DNA of 64,000 bases from Cylicocyclus nassatus. Taxonomy: Eukaryota > Nematoda > Chromadorea > Rhabditida > Strongylidae. Positions 35,124 to 45,100 of the stretch are shown here, one piece after another; positions within the stretch are counted from its first letter, which is position 1, and every line of letters begins with the position of its first letter. The stretch spans positions 13,796,347 through 13,860,346 of the forward strand of contig CATQJL010000316.1 in assembly GCA_958299035.1 (NCBI GenBank). The letters are read 5' to 3'. The notes under the pieces are model-generated. The model did not search any database. It had not been told where the DNA came from and saw nothing but the letters and a program-made list of their open reading frames with translations. A program made the position numbers and the translations under genes.

Positions 35124-36443
35124 TTAGTATCATATATTCAGTCCAAAAAATTTCGACATAATTGCGGCAATAATTGAATGAATAAAGTATAATGACATTA
35201 ATACAATACATATGTATTAAGAAGAGTAAAAATGATTACAAAGACTTAGCAACACTTTGACTCAAAAAAATCCGCCCTCCTCCTCTGCCCATTTCTTATA
35301 TCTAGTAAGGCTTTATCAGTGGCGGTGGTCACAGGATTACAGTACAACGAAGGAGGGGGAGTCATGCATCTACGCTTTTTGGAAATAATTTTTGTGATGC
35401 TTCGTAAAACTCCGCATAACCCAAAAACGTAGTGATGCAATGCCCCCGCAAAAAAATTTTCACATTTTTTCACATTCACTATTTTGAAATTTCGAAAAGT
35501 TTAAGGAACTATTTTACTTATTTACGGGTAAAAATAAGTCACTCACACATTTTTATAGCCTGTGTAGATCACTTTCATAAATCGACTCATTATCGGGCAG
35601 AGGAGGGGGGGGGGGTGTGAACTTCATGTATAATTTATATAGAAGTAGATTACCTCAAGATTTATCCCCTATTTTTAGAGCCATATGCGAGAGAGTCAGC
35701 TAGGCATTTTGAAAACAATTTTTGGGATTTTCCATAAAAGAAGTTTTGTGGTCCCATAACCCCGAAAGCGGCAGTGACCCCCGCAAAAATAAATTTTGAC
35801 ATAGCTTAAATTTCCAAAAAGGCTGAGAATCATTTAAGTCACTTGCACATTTTTACAACCATTATAGGTCACTTTCATAAATTTCGCGACTCATTATCGG
35901 GGGGAGGGGATGGGGCTTTATATGTAACCCGTAAAGAAGTAAACTATCTCAAGATTTGCTTCCTACCTCTACACGCGCAATGAATGCACTCGCATGCGGA
36001 TTCTATTTGCTCTCTGATCATCTGACCTGATCGAGTGCGCTAAATACACAGAAACAACAAGCAAAGTTCTTTTTCACTGTCACTCTATTCTCGAACATTC
36101 CTTGTTGACTTTTCAATAAGTGGTATTCGGGTGATAATTTTGAAACTGGATGTGCATTGGAATATTCAGAGGAGATGAAACTGGAAAAAAAGAAGTTCCA
36201 CAACTTGATTGTATCATTTTGATTGCCTTAATACCGCAGCAGCTTGGGTAACTAAAGTTTCCCATTTCTCACATTAAAGGACCATATTCTGTATAAAAAA
36301 AGTTTACTTTTCAAGGGCAATGCGACTAATAGCGTTTACGGTTTTAGTAAAAATCTTCTTTGAGAACGTTCTTTGAAAACGTAGATTTTGGTTGAGAATT
36401 CTAGAAAATAAGCAAAATCTGCAAGTTGTAGTAACGTTTTCTA
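35124..36443. repeat. Two diverged G-run units in gene-free DNA
   Basis: About 35380-35640 and 35700-35965 are tandem, diverged units of about 320 bp (TAACCC..AAA, TGACCCCCGCAAAAA or its variant, CACTTTCATAAAT, ACTCATTATCGGG). The first ends in an 11-base G run at 35605-35615. The rest of the interval shows nothing I recognise. Confidence 0.55.
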
Positions 36444-36620
36444 ACCTTTGATTCAACTGGCTTCGTGACTGGAAAACGAGGCTTCGTCGTGACCTAATCA
36501 AGGCTAGCTGATGATCAGAGAGCACGCGCGCGGGAGAGACGCAGACTGCGTCGCAGGCGCGAGCGGCCTTAATTAGGTCACAAAGCCCCGCCTTTCGACC
36601 GCCAAACCTGTTTAAAGGTT
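36444..36620. mobile_element. GC-rich short palindromic element, copy C
   Basis: ACCTTTGATTCAACTGGCTT begins the left arm, and the right end AAAGGTT is shortened. The core GCGCGCGGGAGAGACGCAGA matches copy B in the same orientation. Confidence 0.8.
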
Positions 36621-36924
36621 ACAAAGAAGCAGTTGAATCATCCTATTATCCCAGATTATCCTATGAGTAATCAGTTGAAGAAACTCTGTCAACAAACTTT
36701 CAGCATCTTTATATGCTTCAACGTAATTATCATACCAATCTATCTTTAGACCCTTACTTCTAAACAAGATGACTGCAAAAGGAACACAGCACCATTCTTA
36801 TTGAATACGAATAAACTCGTATTTCAAACAGCCTCAGCTCGTATTCATCATCTTACAGTAGATTTCATGCGCACATGGTGGGATTGTGCAACATATAATT
36901 TATCTAAATAATTTACTGGGTTGT

Positions 36925-38530
36925 CCTAAAATTTTATTTTTAAATAAATCAAACTTTCTTAGCAGCATGGGGTATCTTCAGAGTAGAACAAGCTCTACGC
37001 AATTGCCACCAAATTTACTCAAGTCATAATTTATGTGAAATTTCGAGCCAAAAAATCAAACTTTTCAACCACCCTAAACATCAGAACTCTTTCCAGAAAA
37101 TCCCCACGGAACTCTAACTTTGTAGATATACAGTATACCCATAATATTAGCTTGGTGCAAAAGTAATGGCCGATTTGCGAATTCTCACTTTGACGTGCTA
37201 TAACTTTTACAAAAATTCACATTTCCGAATGCGGTAAAAACTATCAGAAGCAGCAAACCTTCTGCAATGCAGCGCACATTTACTTATACTCATATCACAA
37301 ACGGGCAGAAAAATATGGATTGAAAAATAAAAAAGGTTCTTCTACTAGAACCTTGTCTTTGACAATTCATATCTTCCTTCAAAGTTTGTTAGTATAAATG
37401 TTAAGTAGCCTATCTTGTAGCCGCAAGCAGTACAAAACGCAATAAAAAGAATTCGGACAGAAAAGTTTGCGAAAAAGAAAAAAAATTGAAATTTGAAATT
37501 TCTCACTTTTTTGAACATTTTTTCAGTGTGCCTCAAAGTCCCGAATCTAGAATTTTTTGATTTTCTAGGTACTGAACAGCTGGATGTTTTTACAAAAACT
37601 GCTAACAGGATGCCCTAGCCCTACGCTTACAGAATTGAGCAAAGCTCCGGCGATTGACTTCTTCAGAAGAAAATTATGGGTCATAAAATGACCGCAACAG
37701 CTACCCATGTTTAGGCGCCGATATCTCAGTCGGGATAGCCTCAAAGAACACAGTCAAGTATGCATAATGTAGACAATTTCTTTACATAAAATAGCTAAAT
37801 TTTCGAAGAAATCCCATTGATACGCGCTGGAATTCTGGCCGGAAAAGTGAAAGCAATGAAATTCTGAATTTGGATGCGGTTATTTGAAGCTCAATAACTT
37901 TATAACAGATGAGGATGAGAGCACGTTCAAGCACCGTTAGATAGAGCATGGAAACAGCTTCGCGATGGTATACTAAATCCATTGTAAAGAAGAAGTATTG
38001 ATAAAAAAAATTTGCCCTGAAAAAAGGTTTGGAAAATCGGCCATTACTTTCGCACCGACCTAATAGAATCCAAAAATGTGTGTGCTGGATTTCTTTCGAG
38101 ACTCAAATTCGAGAAAATTATATGGCCTGAAAATGTCAAAATGCACTTTTTTCGGGTTTTTATGTTAAACATGTATTTCTCGATTACCAGGCATAGAGAA
38201 TGAGAATTTTAAGGTCATACTTACTTAGGCTTGTAGTATACAGTGGCATATGTGGGATTAGAGCTTTTTTTCTCGCTGGCTATGCGCAAAAAAGATCCAG
38301 TAAAGGCATATTTGAGTGCTACTATGTATGTGTCTGCTGTATAATAACCAAACTGGAAACCCGTAGAACTTCATTTCGCAGAATCTAATTTCCAAGTCAA
38401 AATTCTTTTCGATTTTGGCTCCAAACTTTAACTGGATTACGATTTAGGTTCTTGCTGATTTTCCATTTTTTAGAGCTTGCTTCGCTCTATCGAATGGTAC
38501 CCAAGCCTGTTAGGAGAACAAAAACAGTGT
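36925..38530. mobile_element. Degenerate outer hairpin element split by a second element
   Basis: The left part (TTACTGGGTTGTCCTAAAAT, then AAGCTCTACGCAATTG and AATTTCGAGCCAAAAAATC) and the right part (GATTTTGGCTCC.AAA, then CTTCGCTCTATCGAATGGTA at 38480-38499) have the same order as the arms of the 18741 element. The outer right end is not clear. The split is at 37147-38063. Confidence 0.5.
37147..38063. mobile_element. Mariner-like inverted-repeat element inside an older hairpin
   Basis: TTAGCTTGGTGCAAAAGTAA and TTACTTTCGCACCGACCTAA end it, with TA at 37145-37146 and 38064-38065. The terminal sequence is very close to that known from mariner MADE1/Hsmar-type ends. The 917 bp encode no transposase. 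Confidence 0.85.
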
Positions 38531-39029
38531 GTTTTATTTAGATACATGGTTTACTTTGAGGATAATCGAATAGTTTGTAACCAAAGTTTTAATCCGCGTT
38601 TGCCAACTATAGCGATTTTGGTTTCTCTGCTGGTAATGTTTCTCACTTTGTTTTTACTGCCCAACGGGATCTTGACACATCTTCTGTTGATTCTTCTCAC
38701 CCATCACTAACTAGCTTAAGCTACAACACAGTACATCCTGTTTGCTATGCTGCGATTACTTTACAGCACAAAAGCGAAGAAAAATCTGTCCACATGTATA
38801 TAAACACCTTTTCTGTTGACAGCTACCGGCAATGAATCATCGATAAAACACCTTCCGGTCTCTGAGCCAATACACTCCAAGACCGGAAGATTGTTGTAGC
38901 AAAAACTAGGCTCGTCTCGTTTTTTTTCTGTCGATAAAGAAAGCGGTCTAGGAAGTCTTAGATTTCCTTGTACAACAGTTTTTCATCAAGATATATAAGG
39001 TGAAACGGTTGCAGCCCCATTTAACGGAA

Positions 39030-39245
39030 AATTATAAGCGTCGGGCCTACTTTACGCGATTTGGCAACTCGTCAGAAGTCCTCAGACCCATTCTTAGTAA
39101 ACTGCACATGCATAATGTGTATAACTAAAGTGGATTGATAAAATACCATATCTTCTGTACATAAATGTGCATACAATGGTTTATGGACAGTTAGAATATT
39201 GCCAAATCGCGGCGCGACTAATCGCTTAAAGTATGCCTAGCCCTT
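39030..39245. mobile_element. Diverged relative of the 208 bp element at 29697
   Basis: GGCCTACTTTACGCGATTTG at the left and TAAAGTATGCCTAGCCC at the right are inverted, with GCCAAATCGCG inside the right arm. Size and ACGCGATTTG match the 29697 element. Confidence 0.55.
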
Positions 39246-39348
39246 TAGAAAGTAGTAAATATCAAAACCAAAGTAAAGCGATCCTACTACAAGGGAAATT
39301 CTCGCCTGTCACCGATAAACCAATAATTAGTGGAGTAGCATGACACAT

Positions 39349-39506
39349 ACCCTTTGATTCAACGAGATTGGCGGCTGGAAGGCGATCGCTCGCGCCCGCA
39401 ACGCAATCTGCGTCTCTCTTGCGAATGTGTTCTCTGATCACCCTCTAATCTTAATTAGATTACGAAGCCCTGCCTTTCAGCCGTCAATCCGGTTGAATCA
39501 AAGGGT
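39349..39506. mobile_element. GC-rich short palindromic element, copy D
   Basis: ACCCTTTGATTCAAC at the left and GTTGAATCAAAGGGT at the right are perfect inverted ends with TA on both flanks. The GC-rich core is shortened compared with copies A to C. Confidence 0.85.
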
Positions 39507-41131
39507 ATATACGTATGCTAAAACGGAATTCTCAACTTACACATATAATGATTATACAGACTACTTACTTACATATAATTGGAAATTCAGTTTAGCTAAA
39601 GAAACAATACTTTCAAATTTAAGTGATCTAATTAGGAAATAGAAATTGTATGAGAATTTTGATGCACAGAAATCTGCAGGATTCATAGCAGCCCAGCTAT
39701 ATTTGCAGAAAAATCACTAATTAGGCATAGGTAATGCCCTTCACCTACTGGGGAATAAAACGCAACTCTTTTTGCTGAATATACCAGAAAAAAATAATAG
39801 TAGTTTTCAGTTTTTGTCGATTATATAACACACAAGCTATGTAATATGATCGTTCTTGAAGCAGTGTTCACATTTAATTGAATAAATCAGCAAAAAAGTG
39901 TTTGTGTAATCTACTGAAACTACTATAGTGCACACTAGTGACAATGCAAGCGAATTTTTTTTTCTGCTGGTGCGTGAGAAATTTCTTTTTTCAAATAAAA
40001 GGGCTGCAGGAGCCTGGTCTCCCAAATTGCAATGGTAATTTGAATTTTTAAACGACTCAAAAATTGTAACAATTAATGGGGGGGGGGAGGCGGAATTAGT
40101 CCTGACATTTGTGTCCATTTTTATTGTTAAAACTTGAAGTTAAGAAAAAGGAAATGAAGAGAAGGTTTATCAATTTTGTTCCATATACCTCGGAAGGACT
40201 GCTGAATTTCTTCCTTGCTACGACCCTCTTCACCCTTCTCCCCCCCTCTTACCACCCCTCTCCCTTTCCACCCCGCGAAATGGTTCGTAGATTTCCGAGC
40301 ATCTATATAGTTTATAGAATCAACCAATTCTTTGATGGGTCTCAATGACTGAATTTTGTTAGCGTTCTCAAGGTAAAAAATTGAAACTGTTCTGGAAAAT
40401 ATCGAGGTACCGCACTTCTTAACTGGGAAAATTTTCTGTCATCTCCTCTCCCCCCCCCCCTCGTTTCAAACTCTATGGATCCACAACTCTTATATACCTT
40501 CGGGCACGATACTATTATTCTTATAAGAATATACAAGAGCTGTGGACTCATATAGCATTCGCTTTGATTGGCCACATCATCTGGCAGAGGTCCGGATAAG
40601 GGAGATCTAATTTTTCGAGAAATTTCGAGATAGTCTGCCGTATGGTCACTTGACGTTGTTTGAAGAAACATTAAGCTTTTTTGAAAGGCTTATGTATTTT
40701 TATTCTAGCAAATCCCATGTCCTAAACCGTAATCTTCTTTGCGATTTTTTCAAGCTCTAATCCCTTTCGTCATTATAAGCCCCCCTCCCGCAGGCTTCCC
40801 TTGCCACTGGCGGAAGGCTGACAGCCACTGCCGCCAGCGGCAATGGTTCAGCGTTGTTCGCAATCCATTCAGGCGACGTCAGCGCTAGTAGCGTTGACGG
40901 CTACCGGACCGTCGGTCGACGCGTCGTTGATCCGGTCTCCGCCGCGCGGAGTTCCGCCTGTCAGGCCATGGCGCCAGCGCGCTGGTCAGCCGAGTCGAGC
41001 TGAGCTCGGCGGTGGAGGCGTGACTGTCGTCAAGCACTTCATCGCTGATACTCGATACTCACACCTCTTCAGTCTAAGCGGAACGCTACGAAATCACAAA
41101 CTTTACAACGAGAAGGAAATCAAAAATTTCG

Positions 41132-41181
41132 ATTTGAAAAATATTGTTTGATTTGAGAAAATCAAACAATATTTTTCAAAT
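41132..41181. repeat. Perfect 23-bp AT-rich hairpin with a 4-base loop
   Basis: ATTTGAAAAATATTGTTTGA then TTT is followed by GAGA and its exact reverse complement. The stem and loop lengths equal those of the hairpin at 33916-33965, although the sequence is unrelated. Confidence 0.9.
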
Positions 41182-42134
41182 AAAATGGTTCTTCCTTGAA
41201 TGTTTGCCATGTTCGCGTTCGCTGCGTTTTTTGCTCGCACTTCACATTTCCCGTTCATCTCTCTCGCATTCCTTACATAACTTTCGTACGTTATCATTCA
41301 TTCCTGTTTATTGGTTTCAAACCCAAAGCCTCAAGTCTCAACTATTTTCATTATAATTTTCTAATATCTCGCTCCTCATACAGATATTGTATCCTTGGCA
41401 TGCGAATTACTACAGGCTAATGGTCCATTCATATTATTCACTTCCAACCTTTACTTTATCTCTCGTTCCCCCATTGATCCAGAATTTATTTCCTTTACTA
41501 CAAAGCCATAGCCAGCAATTTCCAGGTAAACATTTAATCTCCTTATCTGCCATTATTTCATGAAGCCACGAGATTGAATGAATGAGGAGGTATTTCTTCA
41601 TAGTTTTGGCAGCTACTTTGAAGGTGAGTCATTTTATGTTTTTTGCCTTGCAAACTTGAAAAAAAAAAGACTTAGGGTTGCTAAGGTCCAGAAGAATTCT
41701 TGTAAAGGAAAATTTGTAAAAAAAAACTATAGAAAATTCTTGTGCCACCGCATTGAATATCTTTCACACTGCATTCAAAAATTCGGTAGAAAATGTTGTA
41801 TTTCTAATTCAAAAATTCTTAGATAATCATAAACTTTATTCTTCATGCAGTACTCGATATTTACTCGTGGCGCGATTTTATTTTATTTTATTTTCCTTCT
41901 TTCACATCGCGAGGCTTCCTATTTTGCTCATGATAGGGACATTTATCCGCGTACTGGTAGACCTAGAACAGGTCCTGAAGCGAAAATTACCCAGTAAGAA
42001 TGAGTTAAAATAAAACATTCGACATTTCGTGTATTCAATGCTTCTGTAAATTTGACCTTGTGGAAGAAATTGTTTTATATTGATATAGGATATTCTCCCT
42101 CCCCCCACCCTCCAAAAAAGATTTCGATTTTTAG

Positions 42135-45100
42135 CTGTTTTCTACCTCGAGTATAACGGTCGACTGGTCTTCGAAAACCATACCTGACGCGGTCACATAC
42201 ATACTCGACTATGCACCCGCGGTAGGTAGCCCTCCAGCGGGTTCAGCACTTGAGAGGTAAGTAGCCGAACAATAACCCCTGCTGCAAAAACATACTCATA
42301 AACACCATATATCGATTTAGGACCGCTACAAAAGTGCTGATCAAGGATACAATGCCTGCATGTGAATATACGATTTATTTGTCTGCTATAATGCCTGATG
42401 GGAAGAGATCGTTGGTCCTGGAGGATTTATTCTATAGCAGTGCGTTTTTCTGTTATGGCTACAAAAAACAAGGGCCTGCCGCGCCGCGGCTTATGCGATG
42501 CGGCAGACCCGCATTCATAGCTAAATCCTATTGGGCTGAAAAGCCCTTCGGGCTTAAAATGGATGACTAACCCGTAGGACAGAAATTTGTTGTGGTTTTC
42601 ATAACGTGAATCTACAGTATTTTTTCCTGAAAGTGTATTATGTGTATTCTATAGTAGTGCGCTGTTTACTCTGTTATAGGTCTAACAGGGGCCTGCCGCG
42701 TCGCACCTCTATGCAACGCGGCAGGCCCGTGTTTTTGAGTAGATTTTGCTCCAATCAATGAAGTTATCATCGCGAGCTCGCGTGAATGAGTGAATCCTTG
42801 TCGAAAAGATTTTTTTCAAAATGGAATTTACGTAAAAATGCGGTACTGCGTTTTTCCTTCAAGGCGAACCAAAAGCAGTTGACGAGCAGGTTCAGGAGGC
42901 TCTCACCTTTCCTTTCTGCACTTCTTTCCAAATCCCGTGTTGTCCTTACCGCTCACATGAAACAATTGCAAGGGTCGATGTTTGCTGGTTGGATTAGGCT
43001 TGTACGCAAAATTGCACAACATGTTTGTGTATTGTCTCCCAGCCACCATTGTCGTTTGCCACTGGAGCAACAGATACGGGTTTTTCAATTCTTTGTTTGC
43101 TTCTTTCGGTGTGAAGAAGATTATGATAAAAAGAGCTCAAAAAGGGTACAGAGCTTAAACGTTGCGGAGAAAAAAGGATATCGTGGTTTTTAGGCCCTGA
43201 TCCACCAATCCTGGATTCCATAGAAACTACCAAGCATGAGGCAACAATCTCGTATTTCCCGCCAAAAGAAACCAATGTTACATTCCATATAGGTATGGGG
43301 AAGAACCGTTTCGATTACTGAGTTCATTGACTTTTCCTTGTCTACATTTTCTTGCATAAATTGAAAAAAAAATCATGACCAAGTTTTTTTTACAGAGTAT
43401 TATCCCGAAGAACAACCAGAATATGCCAATATGATTGACACGAAAGCATCGCTGGTGAAATTACGGGGCCTAGATTCCGGCACGGCGTTTCGAATAAAGG
43501 TGGGGCTAGATTTTATAAACTTAAAAATTTATGTGATAAATATCTTACAACTAGCTTGATACACATAATAAGTCCTTGATAATAGTATAAGCATATATCT
43601 GGAATTATCGCTCGTTCGAATCGATCGTGTAATTTTTTTACACAAATTGCTCCCATCAAGACAACTCATTTAGAGTAATCCGAAATTTTCGTCTAATCAT
43701 TTCAATTTGCAATTAAGTCCGTAGGATCGAATAAATAACTAGAATCTTTTGAAATTATCCTTTTATTATAGATTAGGTCAATCTACAATGGAGTGCCATC
43801 AACAGAGATAATCGAAACGAGCTTTCAAACAGATGGAACGCGTAAGTTTTTGAAATGTCCTTTAGCCTCTTTTTTTAAAATCTCTTCTATCTAAAAATTT
43901 TCTCTGCAAAATTTATGGAATTTCAACCTGATAAAAAATCTGTATAAAATGAAGTTCTTCAAAAAGATGTTGTCCATATTCCGGAGTCCGGACTTTTGAC
44001 TTGAAAAAAACTTCATTACAGATTTTCTAAGGTTTCTATTAAAATCTTCGCTAGAATGGATGCAAAAAAATTGATCTTCGGCACCATCATGGTTGAATGT
44101 GTAATTCACAAGTTGATACGTAATACTGACACCAAAAATATCATTTGTTTGAAAAATGTTCATTTATGTAAAGCACATTATTCACTTCTTAGCAAATTGA
44201 ACTTGTTTCATTTATTATTTTAGTTAATTTTAATTACCAGAGATTTTTTCGCAATGGGGGTAAAGAGTTGAATAAGAAAATTTAAAAAACTATAACTATC
44301 TTAGAAAACTCCAAAGAGCATTATTTTCACATGGAAAAATCATGTTAAGAAACCAAAAAAAAAAATGAATTGAATTTAGAGAATGTAGTAGATTGTATTT
44401 AGTATTTAGTAGAATATGAGAATTTAGTAGACTAGTATTTTTCAGCGGGCAAAAGTTTTTTAAAAATTTGGTTTTTGAGCGTTTTTTTTCTAAACTTGCG
44501 TCATTGCAATATGGCAATGATGTTTTTGCTTCTAATTTGTAGAAATCGAGCTTTTCTCTATTCGATGTATATAAAGTAAGAGATTTGAATGAAGTTGAAA
44601 TTATTACAAATTTTTCAAACTTTTGGAAGCACAAGACTTGTGTATCAATCTAACAACTAGATCAGATCATTTTCGAAGTATATTTTTTCTTGACTGACTG
44701 AGCTAAATTATCGATTTGTGTTGCATTTTTCCATCTTTCATGAGCAAGTTTATCCTCTCCTCTTCTATTCTGAGCCATTGGAATTCAAAACCAAGAAACA
44801 TTGGACCCGAAAAGCAGAGCACCTAACACCTAATGCGGCTGATCGCATTCGTTCATCGCCGCGCTACCGACGGAAACAATAGCGATTTGGTCACGGACGG
44901 AGCAATTCTAGAGCAAATATCAAACATGCGCTGCTCTGACTGCTGCAATTCGAGCTGAAAAAGCAGTGTGAACGAGGTGGTGCCTAGGAGGGGGAAGAGG
45001 GGGGATACTTTTTTCACAGAAAAGTTATTTGAAGTCTCAGAAAAATGAAGGACACGAATTATTACAACTACAGTGGTATGAATTTCAAAATGAGTTGTTT

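Larger units (their letters stand above)
38531..42134. other. Gene-free DNA upstream of the FN3 gene; its 5' exons may lie here
   Basis: It holds the elements at 39030-39245 and 39349-39506, a 10-base G run near 40078-40087 and a C run near 40449. A GC-rich block of unknown nature lies at about 40790-41060. The perfect hairpin at 41132-41181 follows. An upstream exon must end in phase 0 to join 42135, and I found no convincing candidate. Confidence 0.35.

Noticed and set aside
40843..41151. GC-rich + frame of 102 codons upstream of the FN3 gene, considered as a signal-peptide exon
   Set aside because: The composition follows the local GC block, the hydrophobic stretch is weak, and no donor gives the phase 0 needed to join 42135.
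41753..42013. Possible upstream FN3 exon (GTFIRVLVDLEQ)
   Set aside because: The available GTAAGA donor leaves the wrong phase for the exon at 42135, and the frame has no FN3 core pattern.
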